Under the pieces are notes generated by a model that saw only the letters and a program-made list of their open reading frames with translations, was not told where the DNA came from and made no database searches. A program made the translations under genes and the position numbers. A stretch of 64,000 nucleotides of DNA from Asterella californica (taxonomy: Eukaryota > Streptophyta > Marchantiopsida > Marchantiales > Aytoniaceae): assembly GCA_036924285.1 (NCBI GenBank), contig JAYKYS010000005.1, positions 21,364,001 through 21,428,000 on the forward strand, in the 5' to 3' direction. Positions 18,957-30,679 of this stretch are shown one piece after another. Numbering within the stretch: position 1 is the first letter of the stretch; each line of letters starts with the position of its first letter.

Positions 18957-21900
18957 ATGGCTGAAGTGGAGGTAGAATCGGTAGCTGCGAAATTGGAGGG
19001 CCTGGAAATGGAGACGGCTGCGTCGGCTGCTGCGCCAATGGAGAAGTACTCGAAGCGAGTACTGGTGAGAAGCGTTATTGGGAGGCAGGATGGTGGAGTC
19101 GGGCTTCTCGGGGAGAGAATTACAGTCGGTGGATGGGTGAAGACGGGCAGATCGTCGGCATCTGTCATCTTTGTGGAGTTGAACGACGGTTCTGGTCCTC
19201 AGAACCTTCAGGTATAGTGCCCCAAAGCAGCAAGATTCAGTTGTTCCCTTATAGCAGGAAAGTATTCAAAGTATAACTTTCTTCAAGGGAGGTTGTGATG
19301 GGTAAGTACTGTTGTGGTTACGGGATGATTGGTCGATACGGCCCTCGTGAGCTGGGTCCATCATTTTGATACTCCCAAGTTGGGATTGACGTAAATTGCT
19401 TGAGTCGTAGGACACCCAAGCATACAAGATTCACTCTCTCCCCAATTATAGCGAGTGTTTTCATTCGTTATGGTCCTTGCCTTCGTAATGTGGATTATAT
19501 TAAGCTGAAGAATTCTGATGGCTCCGGCAGAGGGATGATCCGTGGGAGTTTTACCGCTGACTAGAAACAATTCAATGTGTCTTGTCTCTTTATAACTTCT
19601 CAAAGCTGAGTTCGCGTATGAATGCAATTGGGAATACATATTTCCTTTTATTTGCTTCAAGAATTGAATCATTCAGTTTGGAAGCTTTTCATATAAGGTC
19701 CATTTAAGGGAGCTCAATGTCGCATTTTCATGCTTCGGCTATGTCAGTAGTTCTACAGTTGGTGTGAGACGTTGAATCAGCATTCATGCTAAAGAAGCTG
19801 TCCCGGAGTTCAGTCAGGATTCTTGGGCTCAAGTTCAAGATTTCTTTCTCGGGAACGAGTTGACATCGACTCTTTTCCGAGTTGATCTGGGGTTTATTGG
19901 AGTGTGCTCGGGTTTACGTTTTCAGGTTCGGCGGGGACCTGCCGTTCTGAGGTAAGTGCTGTCCGTAACTTCTGTTCGGATGTTATTGCAGGTCGTCGTT
20001 GATCCTGCCTTAGAAGGGGCAAACCAGGTCACCTTGACAGGAACCTGCATCGTTGTGGAAGGCATACTGAAGGAACCTCCCACGGAAGAGTTGAAACTGA
20101 AGCAGAAAGTGGAACTACATGTGGAGAAGTTTGTCCACATTGGGCTCGTGGATACGAAGAACTACCCCATAGCGAAAACTAGGTTGAAACTTGAGACTTT
20201 ACGAGAGTATCTTCATCTCCGGCCGCGAACCAACACGGTGTGAACGTCTTTCGCACGCAATGTCTCGCGCACACTTGTTCGTAGGTCTTTCTTTTCCTGA
20301 GCTATTATCATGTTTTCTCACGCGATTCATCAAACCGTCATGCAGATCTCGGCCCTTGCCAGAATTCGCAATGCCCTCGCCTTTGCTACCCACACGTTCT
20401 TCAACCAGCATAAATTTCTGTATGTTCACACTCCCATTATAACGACTAGCGACTGTGAAGGCGCTGGTGAGATGTTCCAGGTTACGACTCTGCTGAATGA
20501 CGCGGAGAAGAGGAAGCACGCAGCTCTTCAGACCCCTACAGTGCTTCCGATACCCGGAGAAACTAAACCTGACGAGGTTGCCAAGGCTCCGAAGTTGATC
20601 GCGGGTATCCCGCACAAGGAAGATGGAACAATTGACTACGCTGCCGACTTTTTCGCACGGCAAGCGTATCTTACAGTCTCAGGTCAATTACAAGTGGAGG
20701 GTTATGCGTGCGCCCTCGGCAGTGTATATACATTTGGACCTACTTTTCGGGCTGAGAATTCTCATACCACGAGGCACTTGGCCGAATTCTGGATGATCGA
20801 ACCCGAGATTGCGTTTGCAGACTTGGAGGTATTACCTGTTACTCTTGCGGCAAGATTTTGACATTCCGAATGCCGATAATGCCGTGTTGGGCGAATAGGT
20901 GTTAGCCAGTCCCGTGATATTTGGAAGCTTTCACTGTCACTCTTTGATCGAAGATATCATCCGACCCTTTCAGGTTCTGAGTTCAATCCAGTCGGTATTG
21001 TGCAGGATGACATGAACTGTGCGGAGGACTACATAAAGTTCTTGTGTCAGTGGTTACTGGATCACTGCTTAGACGACATGGAATTTCTAGCCAAAATGTA
21101 CGACAAAGGGGCAGTTGAAAGACTACGAATGGTTGCCACCACATCATTCGTTAGAGTAACATACACAGAAGCTGTCGAAACACTTAAAAAGGTAGAAGAT
21201 AACATCCACCTTTGGGCAAGTTTATCATGCAGGAAATTCACACTGTTTTGAGTCTAAACTTTTGGTTGGGCCTAAAATGGTGTTAACTTGCTGTATGATT
21301 AGGTCAAGAAGAACAAGTTTGAGAAGAAGGTCGAGTGGGGTATAGACTTGGCGTCGGAACACGAAAGGTACTTTCTCCGAGCCTATGTCTTTTCCTCGGT
21401 GTTTCTGTGGAGGTAGCCGGTGTTGGAAGTTGACCCTGACAGAAGTCTCTTGCCTAATTTGTGACCAGTGGTGTTCTGAAGTGGAATTCGATATGATTAA
21501 GTTGTAGCTTTTTCCTTCGCTGTTGCCCTCCTTTCGTACTCATCTAAGTGCGCTTCAGCCGCTGACAACCTGGGGTCAGCGCTGTAGCTTCTTAACCCAT
21601 ACATGGTCGTACGCCGCAGATACTTGACCGAGGAGATATATAAGAAGCCGGTAATCGTTTATAATTATCCTAAAGATATCAAGGCTTTCTACATGCGCGT
21701 GAACGAAGATGGCAAGACAGTGGCTGCCATGGATGTTCTGGTCCCAAAGGTAAGTCAAGACAGAGGCTTGGATTCAATTTCGCATAATCGCGAAGTCGAC
21801 TGTACTAGTGAGAGGGTATTTCAGCCATTCACTTCTTGTTGTTTGCAAGTCCTATCACCGTAATTATCTCTATTAAGGGTCTACGGAGGATATGAGAAGT

Positions 21901-22359
21901 ACCTTACCTTGATGTCTCTCTTCGGTCTGTCGTTGCAGTTGGTCCAGTTCTGCTTCTTGTCGTCTAATACGTGCAGTTGGTTCAATTCTGCCTCTTCGTT
22001 GCCACAGGTTGGAGAGTTAGTTGGTGGAAGTCAAAGAGAGGAGCGGCTTGATGTACTCATTCAGAGGTAATCTAGCTTTAAGGGCACGTGGAACTGTGAG
22101 TTTTATGGTATGGTGAATATATGTACGGTCTGTGACGGTGAATGTGTTGACGATGTTTTCTTCTCGTGTATCCAGACTGAAGGAGATGGACCTTCCTCAG
22201 GAGCCGTACGAGTGGTATTTGGATTTGCGGCGGCATGGAAGCGTGAAACACGCCGGATTCGGGTTAGGTTTTGAAAGAATGATTCTGTTTGCGACCGGCA
22301 TTGAAAATATTAGGGATGTTATTCCTTTCCCAAGATATCCAGGCAGAGCAGATCTTTGA
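18957..22359 (+). CDS. Asparaginyl-tRNA synthetase, cytosolic type (8 exons)
   Basis: Attaches asparagine to tRNA-Asn, using ATP, for cytosolic translation. Exons: 18957-19211, 19992-20237, 20346-20828, 21006-21191, 21303-21367, 21620-21749, 22008-22066, 22176-22359. They total 1608 nt (535 residues plus stop); all introns are GT-AG and all phases agree. The N-terminal OB-fold anticodon-binding domain includes VGGWVKTGR and VELNDG (exons 1-2). Class II catalytic motifs: motif 1 around [28 protein letters not shown] (residues about 186-212, given here only to locate it); motif 2 FRAENSH...[12 protein letters not shown] (about 301-321); motif 3 [12 protein letters not shown] followed by IRDVIPFPR at the C-terminus (from residue 502). 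The ATG choice gives a normal acidic plant N-terminus. No transit peptide is obvious, so a cytosolic location is inferred. Confidence 0.95.
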
Positions 22360-22954
22360 TCAAAGATTCGTAGCAAAGTGTAGCATCACACGATTCTTCC
22401 GGATGGAGCGAAGTACTCTTAAACGTATTGGCACTTCCGTGCCAATACGGAAGTCCGACGACGTTGGACGAACGTTCTCGTTCAATCTGATGTCATTTCA
22501 CAATGGGGAAACCAAGCTGGAGCTCCAAAGCTCCATCTACGATCCTCAAATTTTATCTCATTGGCAAATTCGATTTTCTCCTCTGCAATGTAACTCATGC
22601 GAGTGAATGTTTTGAAACTGGAAAGTATGTGTGCCGAGAGCATCTTAAGTTTCTCCGCCACACTACGAACATGATGTGCGATTGCGTTATCTCAACGTAA
22701 CGAAATCCTGCCGCTGCTTTTATTCCCTAAAATATTGGAAGTGGAGGAAACAAGGAGCTTGCAATGGAATTGCGACGCTAAGCGGAGCGACTTATGCGGT
22801 TCTAAACTCATCCTCCGGGTTCACAGTGACTCCCTTTTCTTAACCGACTTACAAAATGATAAATATTCCCACCCTCCCTTTCGGGTTCTCACAATCGTAA
22901 TAACACAGCAACTTCTCCGCAGCCGCGATCGATTTTACTGAGGTTGGATGATCT
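22360..22954. other. Shared 3' intergenic region between two convergent genes
   Basis: 595 bp between the stop codons of the synthetase (plus) and the glycosylasparaginase (minus). It contains a perfect 11-bp hairpin (22424-22434 and 22439-22449, CGTATTGGCAC with a TTCC loop) 65 bp after the synthetase stop, and a smaller GGAGCT/AGCTCC inverted repeat near 22520. The frames here show no recognisable protein. Confidence 0.6.
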
Positions 22955-25180
22955 TCAGTTAGGACTAATGGTATGTATTTCGGGATCCTCCATACCCTGG
23001 CCCCAAACAGTGTACTGGAAAGTCCATCCATTGCACGCACCGGCATGCACGCCGTGACGATCAACAGCGAAAACTGCTCCTATAAATAGTGGAAATTTCC
23101 TTCTGATTCGTTCTACAGCATCCCTCGCCGCATGCTTCGGACTTCTGCCCTGTCTCATGCTTTCGACAACCTGGTAACTGCACCCGCATCGGAAACCGCT
23201 TCTCAGCAGGGCCGGAGAAAGTAGCCCGCACCCCATAAAGCGCATGCACATCAAGCCTTATAAACTTCAGAGGGGGTTTAAGTAGTGTAAAACTCGTGGG
23301 CATACATGTCAAAACCGGTAGGCATGGCGCTGGTACTGGAGAGTAAGTGGAGACTGTACGCACCAAGGCAGAAAACGCATCATTATATCTCCATCACCAG
23401 TTGCACCACAGGCTCCGACATCATCGTCCGCGTAAGCCGAAGCTCCTACGATGGGACCGTCGCCCACTCTGCAGCAGTTGGGGGTCAGGGCCGAGCCGGA
23501 AGGACGTCAAGCCATGTTCGCAGTTCATACAGGTTGGCACACACATCGGATTCAAGGCCAGTTATAATTTGAGTAACTGAAGCGAGAGTACCTGCCAGGA
23601 ATTTTGTACGTGGCTCCATTCGTTGATGTCCCTACAGCAATGTTTCCCAACTGCCATGACAAAGGTTGCATTAATGAACAGGACCATAAAGTTCTAGACT
23701 CCCTGGCTCGAAAGAAAGAAAACTGCTATGATAGACCGTTCGGATCTTCTTCAGAGCCCAATGAAGGCGAATGAAGGCGAGAGGTCTCAGGGATTAACTT
23801 TGTTGATCACGGCCATGGAGATGGTATCATGGCTGGTCGGTCCAAAGCCCTTTTGACTGGATCCTCTGCTTTCTCCTCGCTGTTCTTGCTGCAGTCGGGA
23901 ATGACGGCCTCCTTCGCTCTGGGGCTGGTAAGGACCGCAAGAAAGCGTGGAATCAGGGACCACTTCCCGCCAGAAGTTGGGTTGGCACTTCATTTCCCGC
24001 CATGTCGACCACAGGTTCAGAGAGTCGTCTGTACTCAAGTTCGCGGGCCCAGAAATCCCTATGGAGATGGCGAAATCTGATGCTTGGTTGCCAACTAAGA
24101 GCGTGTGCTCGGTGTGATCCATCACCAGTCGAGCTGCTGCAATAGCATCTCTGACGGAACGTAACGCTCCCACTGCTCCCACATCCATTGTTGTCTGGCC
24201 ACCCCTCCCAGACAGTCATCCGAATACCGAGGTCACGTAAGAGTTCAGCATCAAGCGACCAATTCTCCCATCTCATCCATGACAACGTGCTTCGATTCTT
24301 GGGCTGCTCCCGAGATTATGGACCAGAATCATGCGGTCAGTTCAGTGACCCAATCGACGGAAGTGCTTTCCCACTATTAAAGAGTGTAAGTAAATTCAAC
24401 CGCGACTATATCTAAATTCCTAAGAGTCTAGAGTCTAGACAAGCTTTGCGAAACCAAGGTCTACGGGTAGTAGTAAGTAAGGTACTCCGTCCATGACCAT
24501 GGCGTCCAGAGTAGTCTCTCCGTTCTCATCAGGACTGCCGCCGTATCCAACTGAAAGCCAAGGATGCACGCGCTTGATCAGCTCTAGTCGATTCCCATAC
24601 CCAGGCATCCTAGTTATGGAGTTGAGACAGATTATGACACTGCTCAAGAGTGCGTTTGTGATTTCCCGGTCTACCTGATCCGTCACAGCGAAGTCTCTCA
24701 CACGTGCTGCATCCAGCCACCACGGCATCTACAGGGTTGCCCCCTTGGTCGACGACTTCCCAAGCAGCTCGCACTGCTTCCACAAATGCCCAGGTGCTTA
24801 CGACGATTGGTAATAGATTGCCTCCATCCACTTCAGGAACTGGTGCTGGTGCCTGAACAACCTGATCGTACTAAGTCACCCGTGACTTGCCTAATCCGTC
24901 CTACTGGAACAAGAACGCACAAAACAAAGCTGCAATTCACGAGAAGGCTGTCGCAACACGAAAATAAAGAAGTTTCCTCGTTCGAATTACTTGCGCTTCT
25001 CTTTCTCCACGTGTGACTGACAATCACAAAGGATTCGTCCGTAAACCTAGCTCGCTGACTTGATTACCTTACCTCCGTGGACAAAGAGACCGAACTAGTG
25101 GCCAGCTGAGTGATAACAAGGACGAAAAGCCGTACCGAAGCCATCTTCTTCAAGGCTCCTTTCCCGTCGCCCATGTTCAT
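22955..25180 (-). CDS. Glycosylasparaginase (N4-(beta-N-acetylglucosaminyl)-L-asparaginase), secretory, 7 exons
   Basis: Ntn-hydrolase that cleaves the GlcNAc-Asn bond of glycoproteins, normally in lysosome/vacuole-like compartments. Exons, 5' to 3' on the minus strand: 25180-25073, 24861-24675, 24550-24486, 24194-23799, 23650-23592, 23468-23364, 23177-22955. They total 1143 nt (380 residues plus stop); introns are GT-AG with consistent phases. Exon 1 is a signal peptide ([18 protein letters not shown]). Family landmarks: [57 protein letters not shown], the nucleophile region [10 protein letters not shown] (Thr244, exposed by self-cleavage after Asp243), [27 protein letters not shown] and [10 protein letters not shown]. 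Length and motif set match the family. The start is either ATG 25180 or the second ATG at 25174. Confidence 0.94.
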
Positions 25181-26830
25181 GTTCTTTCCATAAATCTGAC
25201 ACAAATCCGTCCCTTAATACGAGATATTTCCATGAGTCTCAACCTGTCGTGGTCCAAAGAAATGTTCGTTCTTGAACATCAATAAACAAGACTCAAAAGG
25301 ACAAGACAGGATGTACATCCCAATGTCGGCACAGAATCGAGGTCAAAAAGCAAGCGGGAGAACAAGCGCAATTAACAGATCACAGCAACTATTACTTCCA
25401 CGGAATCACCAGTACACACATAATGTAAACAGACTACGAATCGGAGGCCAAATAAAACATCCATCGAATGTTTCGTTTCTGTATCTTACTGCGATCTCAA
25501 CAGCGCCTATGCTTCCCATCAGATTACCGCGGTCGTAAAGCAAGTCTCGAGGATGTAACATAGGCTTCACTCGCCCTAAGGTCTCGACGACATCCAACGA
25601 TGCAGGTGTCCGCTAACACCCACCCTCAATAGCGCAGGTGACCAGGAGCAAGTGTTCCCCCGATCAACTGGACATCATAACGGCGTAGGTTGTGGGGATG
25701 AACAGAAAATTCCTTAGTGCCTTCCTTCGTTTTTTCGTTCCTTATTGCTGTGTGGGTTGATCACTGCTGTACTTGATTTGTCCAAAGCGACAAGGACCAC
25801 GACTCCAGAATGGGGCTTCCAACGAGCTCAACCATGAAAGCAGAAATGACAGAAAGATTGCTTTCCTGCACTAAGAGAATGGCCAGGCGAACCTTTAGGC
25901 TTGCTGAACTGGAACACATTAAGTTGATACGAAGAACAACCACGACTTTTCCAACCTACGAAGAATGGCTATCCTTCGCATTTTCAAACTCCGTTGTATA
26001 GTGAAGGGCTAGAGAAAAATATCAAGCAGCTGAGCCGGACCGTCAAGTTGTGTCACATTTTGACACATAAAGCGTGATGTTTTCAACTTGTGTCATGATT
26101 GTCCCTCATCCAAAGCACAGTAGACTGTGACTACTTACCGGTACACGTGGTTGACCGCTAGGCCAAGTTCTCTCGATCTAACGAAAGGAAGTCCGTACTC
26201 TACTTGATGACTCTTTTATAAAAACCGGTTCATCCAAAAATAGAGTTTATGTTTTTTCTTGAGCTAAAAACTCCATGAGTGTATGAAAAAAGTTTGAGCT
26301 CTCTTCTTTCTCATAAATGAGATCTTACACTACATCGATAGTAGCTACTCTCTTGTCTCGTGCTTGTGATAGATTTTTTTCATCAACATTCATTTTGATA
26401 GTTTCAGCACCTCTTGCTCTGTTGTTAAGACAATTCCGTTAGAAATGAAAATCTAAACAAGTTTAACATGTGATTCTTCCAAAGTTACATTGGTTATCTC
26501 CAAAGTTATCTTGATTTTCTCGGTTGAGATTGTTGTCGTAATCTCTTTGACTTTTTTTTTCATCTTTATTTTTTCATTCTCGTAGTTGCACCACGTTTAT
26601 CTTAAGATCAGCAAGAGTATCGATGATGCTCTTCAACTCGGCATGAAAATCTAAGATGACGGTAGACATCGTCGTAGAGACAAATGATCTTCGTATCGCT
26701 GTTAGAGTAAGACTTGACGTTGAAACGATCATCAATTATGATGATACAGATGCTACCGTTGTGGCTACATCAAGAGTCAGAGTCGACACTAGAGCGACAT
26801 GATGAGGTTGGATGAGATCTTGTTCATATA
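25181..26830. other. Region upstream of the glycosylasparaginase gene
   Basis: Should contain the promoter of the minus-strand gene; no clear TATA box was identified. Short open frames at 25406-25597 (minus) and 25810-26001 (plus, 63 codons, Arg/Thr-rich) are not recognisable. The part beyond about 26200 becomes AT/CT-rich and merges into a decayed retrotransposon. Confidence 0.4.
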
Positions 26831-26839
26831 ATCTCTCCT

Positions 26840-27400
26840 CCATATTTATCGTATTCTGATGACCTCCGCTTTGGTTGCTGGCTCCGTGTACCTCACGGTT
26901 TGAATTGAAGGCCTTAACTCTCCCACCAAGTTATTGATCAGCATTGCTATAATCCCTACCATTGTTAGCTCCATGTTGTCTTCACTCTTCCGTAGGACCG
27001 CTCAAAACTGGTGCTCCAACTTATCCACTCTTTTGACATACTATCAAACTTTCTTGTCGTCTCCTTGCTTCAAATGAGTGAGCTCTATCATGAGTTTCTC
27101 ATAACTTTCTTTTGGAAAAAACTATTTGATGAGTGCGTTACTCAACGTCTTCTATGTGTCATCAACTGCACTATATGTCTTGTTCTTCACTCGGTCTTCA
27201 TACCACATAAGAGCAAAATCTTCTAAAAATTATGGCAGTAACAACACCCACTCTTCTTCTTTCTCACGTTGTTTCTGATGCAACCTCTCTTGAAGTCTCG
27301 AACAAACAACTTTATATCTTCATTGTCCTTCTTATGAAACACTTGTAGTTTCTTCATGTTATAACTACTCTTTCTACTCTTCTAATCTTCACGCAGTAAC
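26840..27400 (-). pseudogene. Retrotransposon gag remnant, many stops
   Basis: The minus-strand translation gives a clear retrotransposon gag domain: FLEDFALMWYEDRVKNKTYS, KTLSNALIK, FFPKESYEKLMIELTHLKQG, YVKRVDKLEHQF and NNLVGELRPSIQT. At least seven TAG/TGA/TAA codons interrupt the one frame, with little length change. It is a dead copy of a gypsy-type element and may be related to the old minus-strand element near 0.5-13.7 kb, which lacks gag. Further upstream (to about 28060) the same strand is only weakly coding-like. Confidence 0.65.
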
Positions 27401-29410
27401 GAACTTGCTAAAAAAACAAACAACATCAATTTCATTCGAGAATAATCTACCATAGGTAAAATGAAAATAAATGATTATAAAAATATCTCTTGTGTCATTT
27501 CTTCTCCCAAGGTAATAGTGAGCTTGAGTCGCATTACCACCTTCTCCACCATCCGAATGACGATCTCCATCACAACTCAGTCGAGTCCTCTTTTGAAGTT
27601 GACAACTTTTCCGTCTCAGCTCTTTGAGTCTCGTTCAACTTCTCGACTATTGACGTACGTAGAGTGACCACATCTACGCACTTGTGTCCTCTTGACAAGT
27701 CTCACTCCACAACTAGGATTCTCTCTTAGAAAATAAATTGACGTTGGTGAAGATAGACCCACTCAAAGTCTCAAATCAGTAAACTCTCGCTTCTCTTTGG
27801 ATCTCTCTGCTTTGATCTTAGTTGGACAATTCACTACTTTATTTCTTAATCCTTTACAAAAATAACATCATAATTTGATTTTTACTCTTTTTCTCGGAGA
27901 TTCTACTTGAGTTTTTGCGCTAATATCTTCAAACTCAATGGTAACCTCTCTCGAGCTCTCTCCGACACTTACTATGACATCAAAACTTGAAGAATATTTC
28001 AAAGTCCAACTTTCTAGTCCTTTGAACTTCCACCCATGTTGTTGCACCTTCTCAACCATTGAACGAACAATATACTTCCAAAGAGCAAAACTTCTAAATT
28101 CTCACAAAAAGACCTCATCAACTTTGAAATATCATACATCTCTATTTCTAGATCAACTCTTCTCATGATCAGCTCTTTTTTCCTCTTTTTGTTTTCTCTG
28201 ATAGCTTATGACTCAAGCTAAAGTATTAGAAGTTTTCATAGAGAAATAAAAAAGAAATATTCCGACAACGACTGTACAAATTTTCAAAGAGTAGAATTCT
28301 TAAACTCTCAATTTTTTCTCCTCTAATAATTTCTTTCTTCTCCTTGCTCTAAAACTCTTGTTGCATCCATTGACAATTCTCCTTAAACCTTTTCTATGTA
28401 AACAAGATATAAAGAATGACCTTGAACGCATTATAGATCACTACTAGATACACGGAAGGTTCTAAAGTTGTTAGCTCTTTCTCCTCCTAACGTTCTCTCC
28501 ATGTGCTCTCGCATGATCATCTTCTATCGAATATAGAATTGAACTCTAAACATTTGTCTCTTCAAGTGAGATCTCGACAATAGAACCGAAATGTAAACCC
28601 TCCATGATCCTATCGATCAACAACGTCCGATCTCTCAACCTCCACGATAGTCATCGATCAATCTGCAACATGACGCGACATGTATCTTAATCAAGGGTCA
28701 GCTTTGATGGTTATGATGGAAGCACATCATGAACTTGAAAGGACAAATGCTAAGTTCATAAACTCATAAACTAATCCATTCTAACGACGTCTCTCAAGTT
28801 CTCACATTCTGAAATCTCACATTTTCTCTATATTATTCAAATGTCATTATGACAATATGAAAATAAGTTTGAGGAGCTCTTCTCTACTTCTCTATTTATA
28901 CATTTTAGGTCTTTACTTTTGTATCTTTTGATAATTCAATCATAACTATTTTTACCAGATTATTTAAGATAAAAGCACTAATCACGTGAGATTCTTATTT
29001 TTTCACATGGATTTATTTCTTCAAAGTCAACAACTTCTAAAATGATTCTAGAATATTATTAAGCAATCTCGAATTTCCACCTCATCTCTACACTTAGACT
29101 CACTAAAAAAAGACATGTGAAATCTTTTTATTTTTAACGCACAAAAAGTCAAGAACTTAAGTCTCACCATTAATATCAAGTCAAAAAAGGAGATAATAGA
29201 TATTTTTCCACCTCCTTTTTATCTTTTAAAGAAGATGACAACTATTTTTAGAAAATATATGAATTCTAACTAAAAGTACAACTAAGTTTTATCATAACTA
29301 ATTTTAGCTAGTCATGACTAACTTGATACCTCCTTAAAGTACTTGAACAATAAATAAACATTATTCATACTTAGTTAAAACTAAACATCTTACTAATAAA
29401 TGAACTTTTT
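27401..29410. other. Decayed repeat sequence
   Basis: About 2 kb of AT- and CTT-rich sequence upstream of the gag remnant. Minus-strand frames such as 27868-28059 may be eroded gag leader, but nothing is conserved enough to name. Confidence 0.4.
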
Positions 29411-29416
29411 ATATGT

Positions 29417-29870
29417 AACATAGGTCATTACAGGACTATTTAGAAAGTTTCATAAATAATATTCTAGTAAGGTACTTAGGAAGCTTCTATCATATTGAGC
29501 GAATAACGTACTTAAGAAATTTTGTGAGGACTGAAGTTGCTTCCCAAGGAAGTAGACGGTTAACTTCATGAGAAAATTAAAAGTTACCTTATGATAGAAG
29601 TAGATGACTAGCTTCAAGAAGAAGCCTTGTATACTCCAGACTATAAATACCAAGGCCTGTTTCCAACTCTGACATCTAGAGTTTTCATCTATTCTCAGTT
29701 GCCCTCTTGACTCCACTTCCTATTCTTCTCTTTGATTCTTGATCTTTAGAATCAGTAAGTTATTCATATATATAATGAATAAGGTTTCTTTTTTACATCA
29801 TTTTAAGCATATATATAATGAATAAGGTTTCTTTTTTACATCATTAGCATAAAAAGTATTGTTCTCCCAA
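29417..29870 (+). promoter_or_regulatory. LTR-like region with TATA box and a 43-bp tandem duplication
   Basis: A TATA-like CTATAAATACC (about 29641-29651) is followed by CT-rich leader sequence, as in plant LTRs. Within it, a 38-bp unit beginning CATATATATAATGAATAAGG occurs twice (29766-29803 and 29809-29846; period 43), identical in both copies. Coding-like traces after it (to about 30600) are too broken to assign. Confidence 0.4.
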
Positions 29871-30679
29871 AATATTGGAGTGACTTGCTCTATATTATAG
29901 TTTAACTGAGAAGTTCTTCATGCCAAATAGATCCACGGTAAGATTTCATCGGAAAAAAACCGACTCAGAATAGTTCTAGCTCAAGAGGAGTCAGGCATAT
30001 CTGATAGCATAAAAATTCATTTCGCTCGGATCTTCTGCATTTGTAATTCTTGTGATCAAAATGATCACTAGATTATCGAACAATCTCACCGTAGACACAG
30101 ACGAATCTCTGTTTGAAAGCTAGATTATCTACACATATATCAATTAATTTCGTAGAATCGATAGAAGAAGAATCCATAGAGGAAGAATTGATACATATGC
30201 ATGTTGATCATGAGATATTCACTCCTAATAATACTAACATGGGATGGCAAATATTATCAAGAGAGTAGAAAGAGATGACGTACAACATGTGGATCCATCG
30301 ATTTTGACATAGCAATTAGTATGAAAAAGATGGAAGAAAGTAGATCTTAGATGCTACATCTAGGGCGAACACACCTCCAACAATGCTAAAATCCAGATAT
30401 CTGATATGAAGAGGTTAACTCGATATATGTAACTCCTACAAACATGTGGCAGCAAGAACAATTCATAACTGTGGGTCAAACACCAAAGTCAGCCTCGTTA
30501 GCAATAACTTTCCAACGTGTAGAATTATACTAACGATAGTGCCTCAAGATACCATTACATACGCACCTCAATGCAAGAGAGTGTTAGAGACTAGGTTTCA
30601 TGGAGTAGTTTTTTAATTACTTCTCTTTTCTTGTATTGAAGGTAGTCAATGAAAAATAAGAAACCAACATTTATTTGGT

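Noticed and set aside
19361..19672. A 103-codon minus-strand frame inside the first intron of the synthetase gene
   Set aside because: It lies within an intron, has no recognisable domain and no signals.
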